64,000 nucleotides of DNA from Vitis vinifera. Its lineage: Eukaryota > Streptophyta > Magnoliopsida > Vitales > Vitaceae. The notes beneath the pieces were generated by a model, which saw only the letters and a program-made list of their open reading frames with translations, did no database searches and was not told where the DNA came from. The position numbers and the translations under genes are program-made. Shown here one piece after another: positions 12,946 through 25,797 of this stretch (position 1 is its first letter; every line of letters begins with the position of its first letter). Where the stretch lies: contig NC_081819.1 in NCBI RefSeq assembly GCF_030704535.1, forward strand, positions 15,963,501 through 16,027,500, in the 5' to 3' direction.

Positions 12946-15900
12946 CATAGTTTCAACCAAGTGATGTTGGAGATTCCTTATGGCTAGCTAGGTGCATGTG
13001 CATGTGCATGGAGACATGCCATCATGTATAAATGGAGTACAGGCATGATCATGATGGATGAGTTAGAAAAGTCTTGTTGTTCCCACTTGGATCAATGGTA
13101 ATTCATGTCATTTTCATTGAATCCATCTTATTCAATAACTATCGAGCTCTATTTAGATTGATTTTTTGGAAGGGCAAAAAAAAAACGTTTTTAAAGGTAA
13201 GTATAAGATTTTATGCGTATTTGATTATTCAAAGATAACTTGATTGAAAAGTAAGGAGATTGTTGTGTTTGGTGAAAACTCTTTTCCCACTTGAAAATAA
13301 AAAGTTGTATTTTCACATTTGGACTTTAACTTTAATTTTAATTTTTAGTCGAAACCAAAACAAAAATCTATCATAAAGAAGATCTAAGTAACATTAGATT
13401 TTTTTTATTTTTTATTTTTAAAAATATCAAGGTATAGTAGCAAAACCTACCAAATTGAAAATTCAGACTGTTGAATATCTATAATGAGATATAAACTATT
13501 AAACGAAATAATAAATGAATAAAATCAAGATATAATAGTAAAAACAAATGAAATTATAATATAAATAATTAAACTTGAAAATATGTACGTGACATCAACT
13601 GATTGATAATATATTTTTAATAGGTATTGAAAAAAATACATTTAGACTTTTTTATGTCATCTAATACAAATAGACTACCGAATCATATATCTATCATTGC
13701 CCATAAAAATGTTGAATAAGCGTTTACCTTGCCTTGCCATGGGTCACTAGGGTTTGTACCTCGAGTAAGAAGAGGGTTAATTATTGTGAGATATTGATAA
13801 GAATGAGAATATCTTTTCTTGCATATGACATTGATAGGAATGAAAAGGTCCAAAAGTTTTAATATTGTGACATTGATTAGAGTGAGAATATCTACCCTTA
13901 TCATTAAAATGTGAGAGTTATTGTTAAGCTTGTCCTAACATAGTTCACTAGGAATCATAATGTATATTGAGATGCTTTCCATGAGTAAAGATAAGAAGGT
14001 TCTATTCTAAAGTTATGTCCATTAATTACTATGTCGATCGTGTACATGTGTAAATAAACTCAATTTTTTTTTAGAATTGATCGAGTTTGTTTTAAACTCA
14101 AGTTGGTCAAAGTGTGAATTGGGACTTGAAGATAATGATATTTATTGTAAAGATCTTTTTGATTAATTTGAAAAAAATTATCCTAAGTAATAATTTTGAC
14201 ATTGGTGGAAAACTGTCTTTTAAAAAATAACTTTAATTTAAATATTAAAGTGTGTTTTAAATATAACTTCCTAGTAAATTTTTAGAAATAGTTTTAAAAT
14301 AATATATTTTAAAAATTATTAATCTATTTTGGTAAAAATCCCTAAGAAAACCTTGGACCTATTAAAAGGTGGATAGTGTAAACCACATACAACAAACTAA
14401 TTAATCATTGAAAGCTTTAAACAATACCACAAGGTGACATCCGTGATTCTCTATGACAAAAAGAAAGTTCCAATATATATGGCGATGGTCCCTTCCAAGG
14501 ATTTTGAAGAGCAAACAGGAGACAAAGAAAAAGGGTACCATAATGTTGCTTTGTTTTACTACAGGATCATTTACTTGTGGACAGAATGTCACGTTCCCCT
14601 CAAGGACAGAATGTTACTTCCTAACCCCATTAGCCTAAGTTCATGTCCTGAAGAGTGGAGGCATGCTGCAGAGTAGTTCCAAAGCTGTGGGGTTGCGTGA
14701 CTTTCATTTTTCCATACTATGGGTTTGTCGTTTTGTTAAATTTTACATACCAAGTCGTTGTCTACCAAACTTCACCTAAGAACCATTATAAAATTTTGCG
14801 CATCAAGTCGGTATCTACCAAACTTTACGGTAAATTGATTGAATCTAATTAAATGCAAATCGTTTAGTGGGTGTACAAATAAAGTAGATCGGACAATGCA
14901 TATATGACACCTCTTGATTAATAACATCTTTTTGATACAATGCTAATCGGTATCGTACGTAGAGCAGCGAAAAACAAAATATGAAAAGAATATTGAGGAA
15001 AAAAAACAAGAAGTATAATAAAAGTTTGAGTTTTCATTATTCAATAAACATAAGGGAAAGAATCGAGCTTACTCAAAGAATTCTTTCGTATCATCATCCT
15101 ACTTAAGATTAGGTCTATCTTACCATTCCATATCTTCTATCATTGACTAAAATGATTTAATTTCCATATATCAGATCCAACATACTTTAGAGTCCATTTA
15201 TAGGAAATTTTTGTTTTAATGTTTGATTATTGTTGATATATAATTCAAGATTTGTATCAAGTTTCTTATTTTATTTGTATCATTTAATTATCTCAAGAAT
15301 CTTATTATTCAAATATATATGTATATATTGTTCAATAAGATTAACCGTGAATTTCATAATCATGATTCCTCGCCCGTGATATTCCACATCCCACTTCTAA
15401 CTTTTCATTTCTTAGACCAATTTCTTCTATAAGGTCACATTTGGAATATTTGAATAGAAAATTAGAATGAAAAATCAATTTCATTAGCACTCATTAATGT
15501 GTTTGAACAATGGGAATAACAATAAAAATTTATTAATATAAACCAAATTTCACTTCAATTGTTCTCTTTTACATAGTGTATATATATATATATTATCCCA
15601 TTAATTTATTCTAACTATCCATTCCATGATTAAAATATCCTACGAAAAATCATGTCCAAATTTTAATATAAGAGTTGATATAAAATTTAAGAAAAAATTT
15701 TGGAGAACCAAAAGAAAAGAAATGTATACAATATGATTGTAAGTTATGCGGTCCAATACAATCCAGGGTATGGGCTTGGGTAACTTTTACAATTTTGGGT
15801 TGGGCCTAGTTGGAGCTTAGACAAGTCCAACCCACTGGAATAGTTTCTTTCTTTCTTTTCTTTTTTTTTTCTTGGTATAATATAGTAAGTGTACACGTGC

Positions 15901-17495
15901 CAAAGCAAGTGAAAGAATATAAAAAAAAGTTCAACAAAAAAATTAATATGTGAATTTATTCTTCCAAAACTTGTATATAAATCAAGTAAAGATTCATAAT
16001 CAGATAATTCAATTAAACATGAAACCAAATTTTAAAAATATATAAGATTACCCTTTTTGGCACCATATTTTATGATAATAAAATTACTTTTTAACCAAGT
16101 TTCTTAGATTAAAAAAATAAATATCACCTTGGTCTTTAACTATAACATTTACCAATTTTAATTTAAACACGTTGTTTATTTCTTTTACACTAAATTTGTA
16201 AAAAAAAAAAAAATTGTGTCAATTATTTTATATATAGTTTAAATACTTTTCTTCTTTTATATAAGAGATTTTTAATTAAAAAAAGAACAAAAATGAATTA
16301 ATTTGAGCAAGAAACTTGTGGATTAAGAAAAAGAAAAATCTTTACAAAAAAAAATCTCAAATGATAGCATTGTTAGACATAATCCATTGGAAGAGTTAAA
16401 GAGAAAATTTTGAAAAAAACTAGAGAATGACAAAAGAGGAGAAAATTTTTCAAATTTTAAAAAGAATAAAATTTATAATGGATGAGAATTTTGAAAAGTT
16501 TTCAAACTTTTAATAATAAATTTTTATAACATTAATTATATTAATTGTACAATTTTAAAGAGAATGAAATTTATAATTTTAAGACACTTTTGGAATGAAA
16601 AAAAAGTGGAGTAAATAAAAATTAATGATTGGTTTTCATACACTTTCTTTTCAAAAAAAATTTATATTAAATTTAAAAATTATTGACTTATAATATGTTA
16701 TTAAAAATTATTTTTAAAAATTATGTTTTTAATTTTTTTTAAAAAACCATTATATATTTTGCAAAACTTATTATTTTTTTGTTGTTAAAGATAGAAAATA
16801 GAATCCAGATTAAATTAAATAATTTAATATCAAAATAAAAATAATATATCAAATTATTCAATCAACTGGAAAAAAATATAAACGAAAAATAAGTTTTGTT
16901 CTAAAAATATTTTAAAAAATCAAAAGAACTAAAATCTCAATAGAAATTTTTTTATCATTTTGGTAAATTTTATATCAAAATCTTAATATTTTTAAAATTA
17001 TGTTATAATTTTCTTAATAAAACTTAAATTTATATAAATAAATAATGTAAATGAGTGATAAAACTTTTTATTCAATAATTATTTATAATATAATAAGTGT
17101 TATTATTAATTCACTATTATTTAATTAAATATAAAAGTTTAAAATATTTAAATATCTCAAAATGAATGGAAATTACTATTATAGTGATAAAAGGTAAAAA
17201 GTTTCATGTAATTTTTTTAAAAATAAATTAATTTATTTCATTGAAGAAATGAAAGATAGGATAAGATAAGAAGAAAAAATTAATAATAAATATAAGTATT
17301 ATATACACTTTATTTATTTTCTCAAAACACCTCAAATATGATTTAAAATATTTCAAATTTGTTATTAAGAAGAAAAAAAACTTGATTTGTGGGAGAATTC
17401 CAAACAAATCCTAACTATTATTGATCTCAATTCTAAATTCGAAATCAGAAAAATGCTTTTGTGATGATCTCTTACCATAACAAGACTTCTCTACA
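12946..17495. other. Intergenic DNA without recognised genes
   Basis: The region is AT-rich with no supported coding sequence. Short open frames at 14434-14676 and 15744-16028 lack domains and splice context. Nothing resembling a tRNA or other structured RNA was recognised. Confidence 0.5.
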
Positions 17496-17499
17496 TACA

Positions 17500-17715
17500 T
17501 ATTATAAATAAACCAAAATTAATTGTTGAGACTGATAAACATTATATTGGTGGATGATGGGGCACTTTGTCAAACAGGATGAAGGATGGAGTAATTATGT
17601 CATATATATTATAAATAAACCAAAATTAATGGTTGAGATTGATAAACATCATATCGTGGATGATAAGGCACTTTGTCAAACATGATAAAAGATGTAGTAG
17701 TTATGCCAAATGGGA
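17500..17715. repeat. Tandem duplication, 107-bp period, two units
   Basis: ATAAATAAACCAAAATTAAT begins near 17504 and again at 17611. Both are followed by TTGAGA(C/T)TGATAAACAT, GGATGAT and GGCACTTTGTCAAACA. The units differ by about ten substitutions or indels. Non-coding. Confidence 0.85.
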
Positions 17716-17859
17716 AGAGTAGCTATGCTATATGGGACCAAACCGATTGTGTCAAAGATAAATACCTAGTTTAAGAGGTTTCTTACAAACATTAACATTT
17801 TTCTTTATAGTTTCTTGAGAGCACTTTTAGGATTGAATTTGAATATAAAATCAAAATGA

Positions 17860-19728
17860 AGTTATGAACATACAAATTTTCATTAAGTCAAGTAATTAAA
17901 ACTTTAAATTAAATCCCTATTGCAATAATTGATGTAATAGAAATTGAAGGCAGAAGAAAAAATTAAATTTTCCATTACTTTTTAGGTTTGTTATGTGTGA
18001 AACCAAGATTTGGTTAATCTTGATTTTGATGATAACAAAACAAGGTTTAGAACTAATGATTATATTTCAAGTGTGATTAGGCAAGACGATTTCCAAAGTG
18101 GCAATCACAAAGACAAATCAAGTTAAGGAGAAATCATGAAGAAGAAGACCACCTCAAAGAGAAGTGTTTTTTCAAGACCCAAGCTTCATAAGATCTCTTT
18201 GTAAGGTTGTTGGTGCATTAGGATTTTCATACATTACATTCTTTACTTATGCACCAAAATCATCCAAGAGTTATTTTGTTTTAAATATTTTAAAAATTGG
18301 ATAATTTCATGTTTTCAACTAAAACCTTGTGTTAAATGTTTTTCCAACTTGTTTTAAAAGATTTTAAGTTGAAAAAGTTGGTTGTTGAGCCAAAAACGGC
18401 TCAACCGATTGAACTGGATGATGAACCAGTCGACCCCGAGATCAACCGGTCGCAATCCGAGTCGACCCCCAGTTCAATCGGTCGAGGACCGGTCGAGAGA
18501 TTCCAAAAACTTTCTCTCTCTCCCAATGGCCTTCTCTTCCCGGTTGAGGTGATTCTCTTCCCGGTCGAAGTCCGGTTGAGGCCCAACGGCCACCTGCCAA
18601 ACATTAAATGCTAACGGCTAGTCAACCGGTCAACCCCTAACTCGACCGGCCAAACCCCCAAACGGCTAGTTTGACTTTTCTTTTCTATAAAAAGGCTTCA
18701 ATCTTCATTTTTTTTTAAAAAAGCTTAACCTTCCCAAACCTTTCTTGAATATATTTGAGTCTTGGAAGAGTGTTTTTGAGTGCACAATTGTTCTAAAACT
18801 TGCATATCTTTAGTGCATCATTCAATCCTAGTTTTCTTGTATCATTTGAGTTTAAAGTTTTTATACTAGGATTTTGTGAGATCATTTATTTGTAAATCTT
18901 TGAGAAAAAGTTTCTCAAATATGGGGTATCACTTGAGGAGTTGTTCAAGAGTGGGATATCTCTTGAGAAGTGTAGAGGGTGCTTGGAGCCAAAAGTCCAA
19001 GAGGGTGAATTGGAACCATAATCCAATTGTATTGCTTGAAGGCTTGGTTTGGAAACCTTGAATTAGTGGAACCTTAAGTTTGGGATTGAAGATAGAGGAG
19101 AGTGGATGTAGATCGGGTTGTGTCGAACGACTATAAAATCTTGTGTTTGCATTCTCTTCCTTACTCTTTTAATTTATATGCAATTGTCTTTATATTGTTT
19201 ATTATATACTTGCATATAATAGTCTCTTACATTCACATAGTTTAAATTTGCAAAAAGAGACCATCACCCTATTCACTCTCCTTCTAAGGTGATTACCATA
19301 GGTTAGATTAGCCTAATTTTTCTAACATTATGACAATGTTAGGAATGACTTCTGTTAACCCTAGTGAAATAAAAAAATTAAATTCCCAATTAAGTTGATT
19401 ATAAGTATAAAAATGATTAAATTTTGAATTACCTTTTAGGTTTATGATGGTAATTTCAAAAATGGTTTTAGTCACGTCTAAGTAATAAAAACTCTAACTA
19501 AATAAAAAAATGAAATTTATATTTAAGTTGATTATTAATATTAAAAAGACTAAATTTTGAATTACTTTTAAGTTTGTGATAATAATTTTAAGAATGACTT
19601 TCGTTACATCAAATAATTAAAACTTCAACTAAATGAAAAGATTATATTATTATTTAAATTGATTATTAGTATTGATAAGTGTATTTTTGGAAATAAAAAA
19701 GTGAAAAACAGCTACTATTTTTATAAGT
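17860..19728. repeat. Degenerate ~125-bp tandem repeat, split by a solo LTR
   Basis: Unit landmarks are TTAAGTTGATTAT, AAATTTTGAATTAC, TTTTTAGGTTT, a TTAGGAATGACTT-like block and TAATTAAAAACT. They recur at about 19380-19500, 19505-19630 and partly from 19635. An earlier unit starts near 17860 and is interrupted at 17995 by the solo LTR; it resumes at 19333 with AATGTTAGGAATGACTT. Non-coding minisatellite of unknown origin. Confidence 0.6.
17996..19327. mobile_element. Solo LTR of a retrotransposon (1332 bp)
   Basis: The LTR begins TGTGAAACCAAG and ends TTTTTCTAACA, the canonical TG...CA. It is flanked on both sides by the 5-bp duplication TTATG (17991-17995 and 19328-19332). A TATA box TATAAAAAGG lies at 18686-18695. 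No internal retroelement genes, primer-binding site or second LTR adjoin it, so it is a solo LTR left by LTR-LTR recombination. The central part (about 18395-18660) is rich in ACCGGTCGA/AACCGG(T/C) motifs on both strands. Copia versus gypsy cannot be decided without internal sequence; the style is compatible with plant copia. Confidence 0.85.
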
Positions 19729-19733
19729 AGTAT

Positions 19734-20506
19734 TGTAAACCCCTTTGTGGAGATCACCCGGGGGGAGTTGTTTTTTTGAAATGGGAGGGGGGGACCCCTT
19801 CATGCCTTGAAGATTAGCATACATGGACAGGTGGCCAAGGGAATGGTTGGCCATGATGGTTGGTGGACAGTGGTGACATGCTCCCGGGACAAGAAACAGT
19901 GGAGCAGAAAGGAGCTTGTGAAGGAGAGATATTGAAAAGAGGCTGGCAGAGGAGTAGGAGGGGAGACGGTCTGGCCGTTTTGATAGAGAGATATTTTCAG
20001 CTGCAAAGTAGGTCTCTTGCCTGGCAGCTAGGGGATTTGAGGGAAAAGTTGCAGAGAAATGCCAGAAAGAGAGAAGGAAGGAAGGCACAGGAGGGCATTG
20101 CTTTATTTTTCCTTTCGTTAGTTTGTGCTCTATTTTGTTTCCCCACTCCCCTGCTCTTGGCATCTCGTCGCGTTGCATATCAATTTGCATCTCCCTACCT
20201 GAGGAAACCGGGCACCAAATGGACCCTTCTTCAACCTCTCGTCATCTCACTCTGTTTTCAACCTCCAGGTTCTTTCCTTTCTACACTCCATTTTATTTCC
20301 TTCTCAAATTTTCTCAATTTTGCTGGAGCTTTGCTTTTGTTATGGAGGATGGACGTCTCGTGGTCTGTGAAAGATCACTTTTTTATTTTTTTAAATAAAA
20401 AAAAAATACTCAGAATGGTCCAAGCACGCCACCAGTGCAGCATTTTGTGAGAGTAGAGATGCTGTGGGTTTTTTTTTTCTTTCAATTCTATATATATATA
20501 TATATA
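19734..20506. repeat. Left partial LTR (copy A of the ~765-bp direct repeat)
   Basis: Begins with the intact LTR terminus TGTAAACCCC and runs to an (AT)n tract ending at 20506, where the insert begins with GGAAAATTCTAC. It matches 31289-32066 over its whole length except the first ~10 bases, with roughly 20 substitutions plus a few small indels counted by eye. A reverse-strand open frame of 174 codons crosses it, but the same frame is shorter in copy B and has no recognisable domain. Confidence 0.85.
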
Positions 20507-21560
20507 GGAAAATTCTACAATACCTCCTTCGGTACCATGCCTCCATTTTTTTTCAGCCATTGGATGAAAATGAATAAATCTCAGCCATCCAAATGAAAAG
20601 GAAAAAAAAAAAATTCAAACCGCGTACCTCCCCCTCCCGTTCTCTCCCTCATCTCTCCTCATTTTCCCCTTTTTCCCCCCTAATTTGCTCTCTTCGCCTC
20701 CATAGCCGGCTGTGTGGCTCTTCCCCACCCTCACTCATCCTCCATAGCCGACTTCCTCCATAGCTCACCCATTTCCCACTCTCATCTTTGTTTTCTCTCC
20801 CTTTTCCCGTTTTTCTCTCCACTGATTCTCCACAACTGGGTGAAGACCACGGTCGACTTCAACCAGGCCAACTTCTTCGAGGCCAACGTCGCAGACCTTA
20901 TCAAAGACGTATCCACACTCACCCATTTCCCACTCTCATCTTTGTTTTCTCTCCCTTTTCCTGTTTTTCTCTCCACTGATTCTCCACAGCTGGGTGATGA
21001 CCATGGTCGGCTTCAACCAGGCCAACCTCTTCGAGGCCGACGTCGCAAACCTTATCAAAGACGTTTCCACAACTAGGTGGAGACCACCTTCGCCGTCAAC
21101 CGGGATCAAAGACGTCTTCACAGGTGGGTGAAGACCACCATCGCCGTGAACCAAGCCAACCTCCTCCAAGACGACGTCTTGACCTCATCAAAGAAGTCTC
21201 CCTCAAGGACCGCGAGCTCAGGATTATGGGCGAGGTCGGTGCCAAGATCTCTCTCAAGGACCGCGAGCTCAGGATTGTGGGCGAGGTCGATGCCAAGATC
21301 CGAGTCTTAGACTTCATTTCTCCCGATGTCCAGGTCAGCTATTTTTTCTACTAGATTCTTCTTCTCGAAGATTTTATGTAAATTTTCTGAATTTTTGCTT
21401 TCTCTCCCCCCTACCCCTGCATTTTGTCACACGGAGAATTTCGGTTCTTTCACACTGAGAATTTTAGTGGAATCTTCATAACCCTTGTATTTTCTTCATA
21501 TTTTATATTTTGTTTAAGAGGTGTAAGGGGGTGTTTTCAGGTTCTAAATTTAATGGTTTA
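20507..21560 (+). other. Left part of the insert: possible element end plus GC-richer duplicated segment
   Basis: The insert starts GGAAAATTCTACAATACC, which could be a Mutator-like terminus, but no inverted partner was found at the right side. Bases 20766-21073 are two tandem units of 154 bp, and a third partial unit follows. The unit carries a frame reading WVKTTVDFNQANF and ADLIKDVS. Bases 21202-21303 hold a separate 51-bp tandem duplication giving a 17-residue repeat with SLKDRELRI and GEV(G/D)AKI, then a possible splice donor after DVQ (CAG/GTCAGC at about 21333). The higher GC content suggests captured host exon sequence. I do not recognise the donor gene. Confidence 0.45.
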
Positions 21561-21584
21561 AAAACCCGAATTAAAGACGTAGCT

Positions 21585-24500
21585 GGAAGAAGAAGAAGAG
21601 GACGTGTAGTACTAAGGAAAAGAAAGCTAAGAAGGACACAATTGTTTCTTACTCAAAAGGCGCTTGTATCCTAATTATTTGGCGAGTTCTATATAAAGGG
21701 GAAAAAATGTGAGTAGTAATTATGTGTTTTACAATATTGTATCCATTATATTTCATATTTTTTGTTAGATTTATGGATTGATTACATTATAGAAAAAGAG
21801 TGTGGTTAGATCCATTATTGAACATTGAAAAAAATTTATATGTTAATTTTGTCATCATTTTAAATGTAAAGATATTTAGGGAGGATGTTGTAGTTGTAAT
21901 GGTATTTGTATTTTAATTGGCATTTGATTGATTGTAGAAAGATATAAATATAAAATTTATTGAAATGTGAAAAAAAAAATTATGTTGAGATAATGTGTTG
22001 GTGAAAGTATGTTTGATTTATTATATCCGAAATCATATTATAAAAATTGACTTAAATGATTTGATTTAATTTTTAGGAGCGAACGCGATGGTCTTGAAGT
22101 TGTTAGAAATCCAAAGAGGCCTATCGGCGCTTGGATACATTACTAGTAAAGGAAAATAGAAATATGTAAAATAATATGTTTTTTAATGTAATTTTTGTGG
22201 TTGTTATTGTTAAATTTGTTTGAAATTGTTTTGTAGTAACGATCAATTAGCCATGATGAAAGAGAAGGATAAAGGAGTGAAGATAAATGATGATGTAAGG
22301 AGTAATATTGCTATGTCTAATATAATTACATTTTAAAATTAGAATTTAAATTATGTGACCAATTAATGTAGTTGAGGAAAAAATTGGGCAAGAAGTGGAA
22401 TGCACTTTCAAAAGTAGAAAAAGAAAATTTCATTGCAAAGTCCAAAGAAAGTTCAAAACAATATTCACTTCAAAAGGGTGTGGTTTCAAAGGTAATTTTT
22501 TTTTGTAATGAATATTTAATTTATTTACTTATGTATTTGTTGGAAATTATATTAATGTAAACATGTTTGATGTTTGTGTATCTTTTCAGTTATATCTTCA
22601 GACTCGATGCTCCCCCGAGCGAGTGATTAGAGTGATTGAAAAATTAGAACCAAAGCAAAAGGCAGCCATAGAAGAAATAGGATTTGGTAGCCTCTTACAA
22701 CTTCGATGTAGGAAAATTGATCATGGGTTATGTCTTTGGTTGATAAATAGTTTTAATCCGAACACTTATATGTTATAGTTGTATAATACTTGTATCAAAT
22801 TATCCCCCATTGATGTTGAATTTATTATGGGATTGAGGGCAAGAGGGTTCAAGATTGGCATGAACAAAGATGTTGACCATAAGAATGATTTATGTAAAAA
22901 ATATTGTGATAAAAAAGGGCGATTGCCATTAGTGATGTTAGAAAATCAAATTAGGGAGGATAAAGAAGGTGGAAACGATTTTAAAGTTCGTTTTGTATTA
23001 TTTGTGTTGGGTGCATTATTGTGTCCAACAATGAAGCTTTTTGTGAATCGTTGTTTCTTACATCTTGTGGAAGACATCGATTCAATAAAGAAGATGAATT
23101 GGGCAGAATTTGTGTTGTCCTATCTTGTGCACGGATTGAAGAGTTTAAGAAAAAACAACAAAGTGGGGTTTGCGGTTGCTTATTGTTTTTAATGGTAATA
23201 TCCTTGTAATTAATTTACATCATAGTGAAATACGATTTTGTTTTAATATAATTTATGAACTAACTATATATCTATGTCAAATATACTCGTAGTTATTCTA
23301 CCACGGGCATATATCGTTTGAAGAGAAATTTCTACCGCTATATACTCGACCTTCTCCTCGGATTACTACTTGGGGAGATGATGAAGTATTGGACAGGAAA
23401 CGAAGATTGAAAAAACTTGGTGGATATGCAAATGAGAATGTAAGTTATAGTTTTAAAAGTCATTTACTATTGATTTAAGTTTTTAGTGATTTAAAATCTG
23501 ATATGTATTATATTTTGATGAATATATTGTAGCTCAAAATATGGGTGATAGAAAATGAGATAAGGGATTGCGTTGATGGAAATGCAACGACAATGGCAAG
23601 TGAGAATGAGGACGATGAGAAATTTGTAATCAATCTAAACAAAGGTGTTATTAAACGAGTAAGTATTTTACAATATTCATCGTGACTATCTATATTAGCA
23701 TTGAACCTTTGTATTATGATGTTATTAATCATGTTCGTATATATCACTAGGTTGATGGTGGGAACTTAATGGAGATGGATAAAACCTTTCAACAATTAAA
23801 AACACATCTAATTGATATGGCTTATGGTGCAAGTAGTAGTAGTTGTGATCAAATTTTGGCTAAATTTGAGGAGAATTATACTATAGTGAAAGGTCTCTTC
23901 CTTAGGTCAAGCGGAAAACCTTTGAGAATGCACGAGGAAGGAACGAAGAATGACATGCTCTCATGCGAGAGAAGTTTGGAAGATACAAACAATATGAATG
24001 TGAATGAACATTATTGATTACTACCAAAAAGTGCTATTTTGTAGACCTAATTATAATGATTTTAAGCACCTTTGAGTAGTAATCATATTCATTTAACCCA
24101 ATTAATTCATTAAGGTCCTTAGTAATTGGTTTTAACCATTTTGTGGCAAGTTTACATGTTTTTATCAGCTTATGAATCGATTCAAGCATGTCAATTGATG
24201 GAGGAGCTATTTGGGCGAGTTAAGCAAGGATTTTGGACGATTACAGGCTTGAATTTCAAGTGGAAACACGAGCACAAGCAATGGAGAAGAGGAAAACAGA
24301 GTGAAGAAAACAGCTGCAGTCTTTTTCTCTTGTTGTTTACTTACATATTAAGTACAATATACTAATGTTCGTATTATGTTTTCTTATTAGCAAATGATTT
24401 TGTGCGGGAGTCCTCATCCTTTTTTCAATAGAAAAACATCAATCGTGAGTAAGTACATTAGCGAATTGGATGATTGCGAGAAGGTTAGTAATTATTTCTA

Positions 24501-25236
24501 ATGTTTAATTGCATATATGAAATTTAGAATAGATATTGTTTTCACCTATAATATAGTAGATTTTTTGTGCCCCAACTCATATATATTGTTTTTCTAACTT
24601 TACAGCTATTTATTCCAATGCATGACGAATGCCCTGATCATTGGTATCTGTGCGTCATTGACTTCAAAAACTCTCATATCCAAATTTTGGATTCATTACG
24701 ATCGAAGAATCGAGACAAGTTCCGGTTTCAGAGTGTCAAAACAGTGGTATGCTTTCATGTTTATATTTTTCTTCTATTCTATTTTTTTTCTCTTCCATAT
24801 TTATTAACACTTTCATAATAAATTAGGTTGAATTTTGTCAAACGTTCTTCAAATTGTATGACATAGGGAAAGATGTCTTCCAATTCTCCATTGATTGGGC
24901 TCCTTCGATTCCGACCCAAGAGAATGGGTTAGTATGAATACATAACTCACATTACTATTCTTTTTCTGAGGTATAATTAGACAACCATTTAATAAGTTGT
25001 TTTGCTTTTCTTTTCTCTTTCTTAGGTGGGACTGTGGAGTGCATGTCATTAGACATATGCAGAGATTCAAAAATGGTGATTCGATGACGAGCTCCGACTT
25101 TTGTAATTCTGTTAAAATACGTCGAGAAATAGCATGTGATTTAGTTTTACACGAGGGAAATAGAGAAAAACAAACCATTGTGGCTATTATTTGTACAAAG
25201 ACGTCGACACGAGCAATGAAAAAATTATTATTATGA
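21585..25236 (+). pseudogene. Ulp1-type (C48) cysteine protease gene of a Mutator-like element, decayed
   Basis: Predicted exons are about 22077-22145, 22237-22294, 22372-22491, 22590-23192, 23292-23439, 23533-23658, 23752-24017, 24166-24300, 24391-24483, 24606-24748, 24827-24927 and 25026-25236, mostly with GT/AG borders. The first coding blocks read RNPKRPIGAWIHY and LRKKLGKKWNALSKVEKENF, resembling an HMG box; a basic KEKKAKKDT stretch precedes them near 21600. Exon 22590-23192 resembles the N-terminal region of plant transposon-carried Ulp1 proteins (RCSPERVIRVIEKL, IGFGSLLQL, LSPIDVEFIMGL; DUF1985/plant-mobile-like). The protease core keeps His in DHWYLCVID, Asp in QILDSL, Gln in PTQENG and Cys in WDCGVHV, so the full C48 catalytic set is present. 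Lesions are an in-frame TAG at 22776-22778 and a one-base frameshift near 23130. A SUMO/ubiquitin-like protease activity is known for the fold; for this copy it is inference. Confidence 0.75.
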
Positions 25237-25499
25237 TATTTGTTCTTTTTCTAATATTTATCATTTCCATCTCCACATATCGTTATGTTTATTGGGAAGT
25301 TGTGAGATTCAATGACCATACATTATTAATGATTAAGTCCATTTTATTTGAATATCCAAATACTCTTCTTTCAATATGGTAGTCAAAATGAAATTGTAAT
25401 ATATTGGTATCATTCATGTTCGACATGTGTGATTTTGTACGATCTTTAACCTAATCAGATTTGTAAATATTCATTTATCTATGCTAAAAATATATAGTT

Positions 25500-25797
25500 A
25501 GTACATTAGTAGACCGGTTAACGAATGACGTTGAGCCGGTAAGAACCAGTCCAATGATTTAGCTAAGTCCACTTTTCATAGGCAAACGCATTATGCTAAC
25601 CGGTTGAGAACATTCCTCATATGGATAATGACCCTATGGATGCAATGTGAACTCGTTGAGGATTTGTCCCAACCAGCTCAAACAATTTTGGATGCAGAAT
25701 CACTCGGTGTAGGCGTTCAATTGAGTGATTGAAGAATTTTCTAAAGCGAGTGAGCAATTTTTTGAGTTGTGGAAAGCAGTCAATGAAGAAATTGTCT
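25500..25797. other. Transition region with sparse ACCGGTT motifs
   Basis: Scattered AGACCGGTTAACG, GAGCCGGT and AACCGGTTGAG motifs precede the regular array. No gene is seen. Confidence 0.5.

Noticed and set aside
14434-14676. 80-codon open frame overlapping others on both strands
   Set aside because: Overlapping frames on both strands point to a chance lack of stops; no domain.
19666-20190. 174-codon minus-strand frame, with a related 150-codon frame at 31284-31736
   Set aside because: Both lie in the duplicated LTR segment, so similarity reflects the DNA repeat. No known domain, and the downstream ends diverge.
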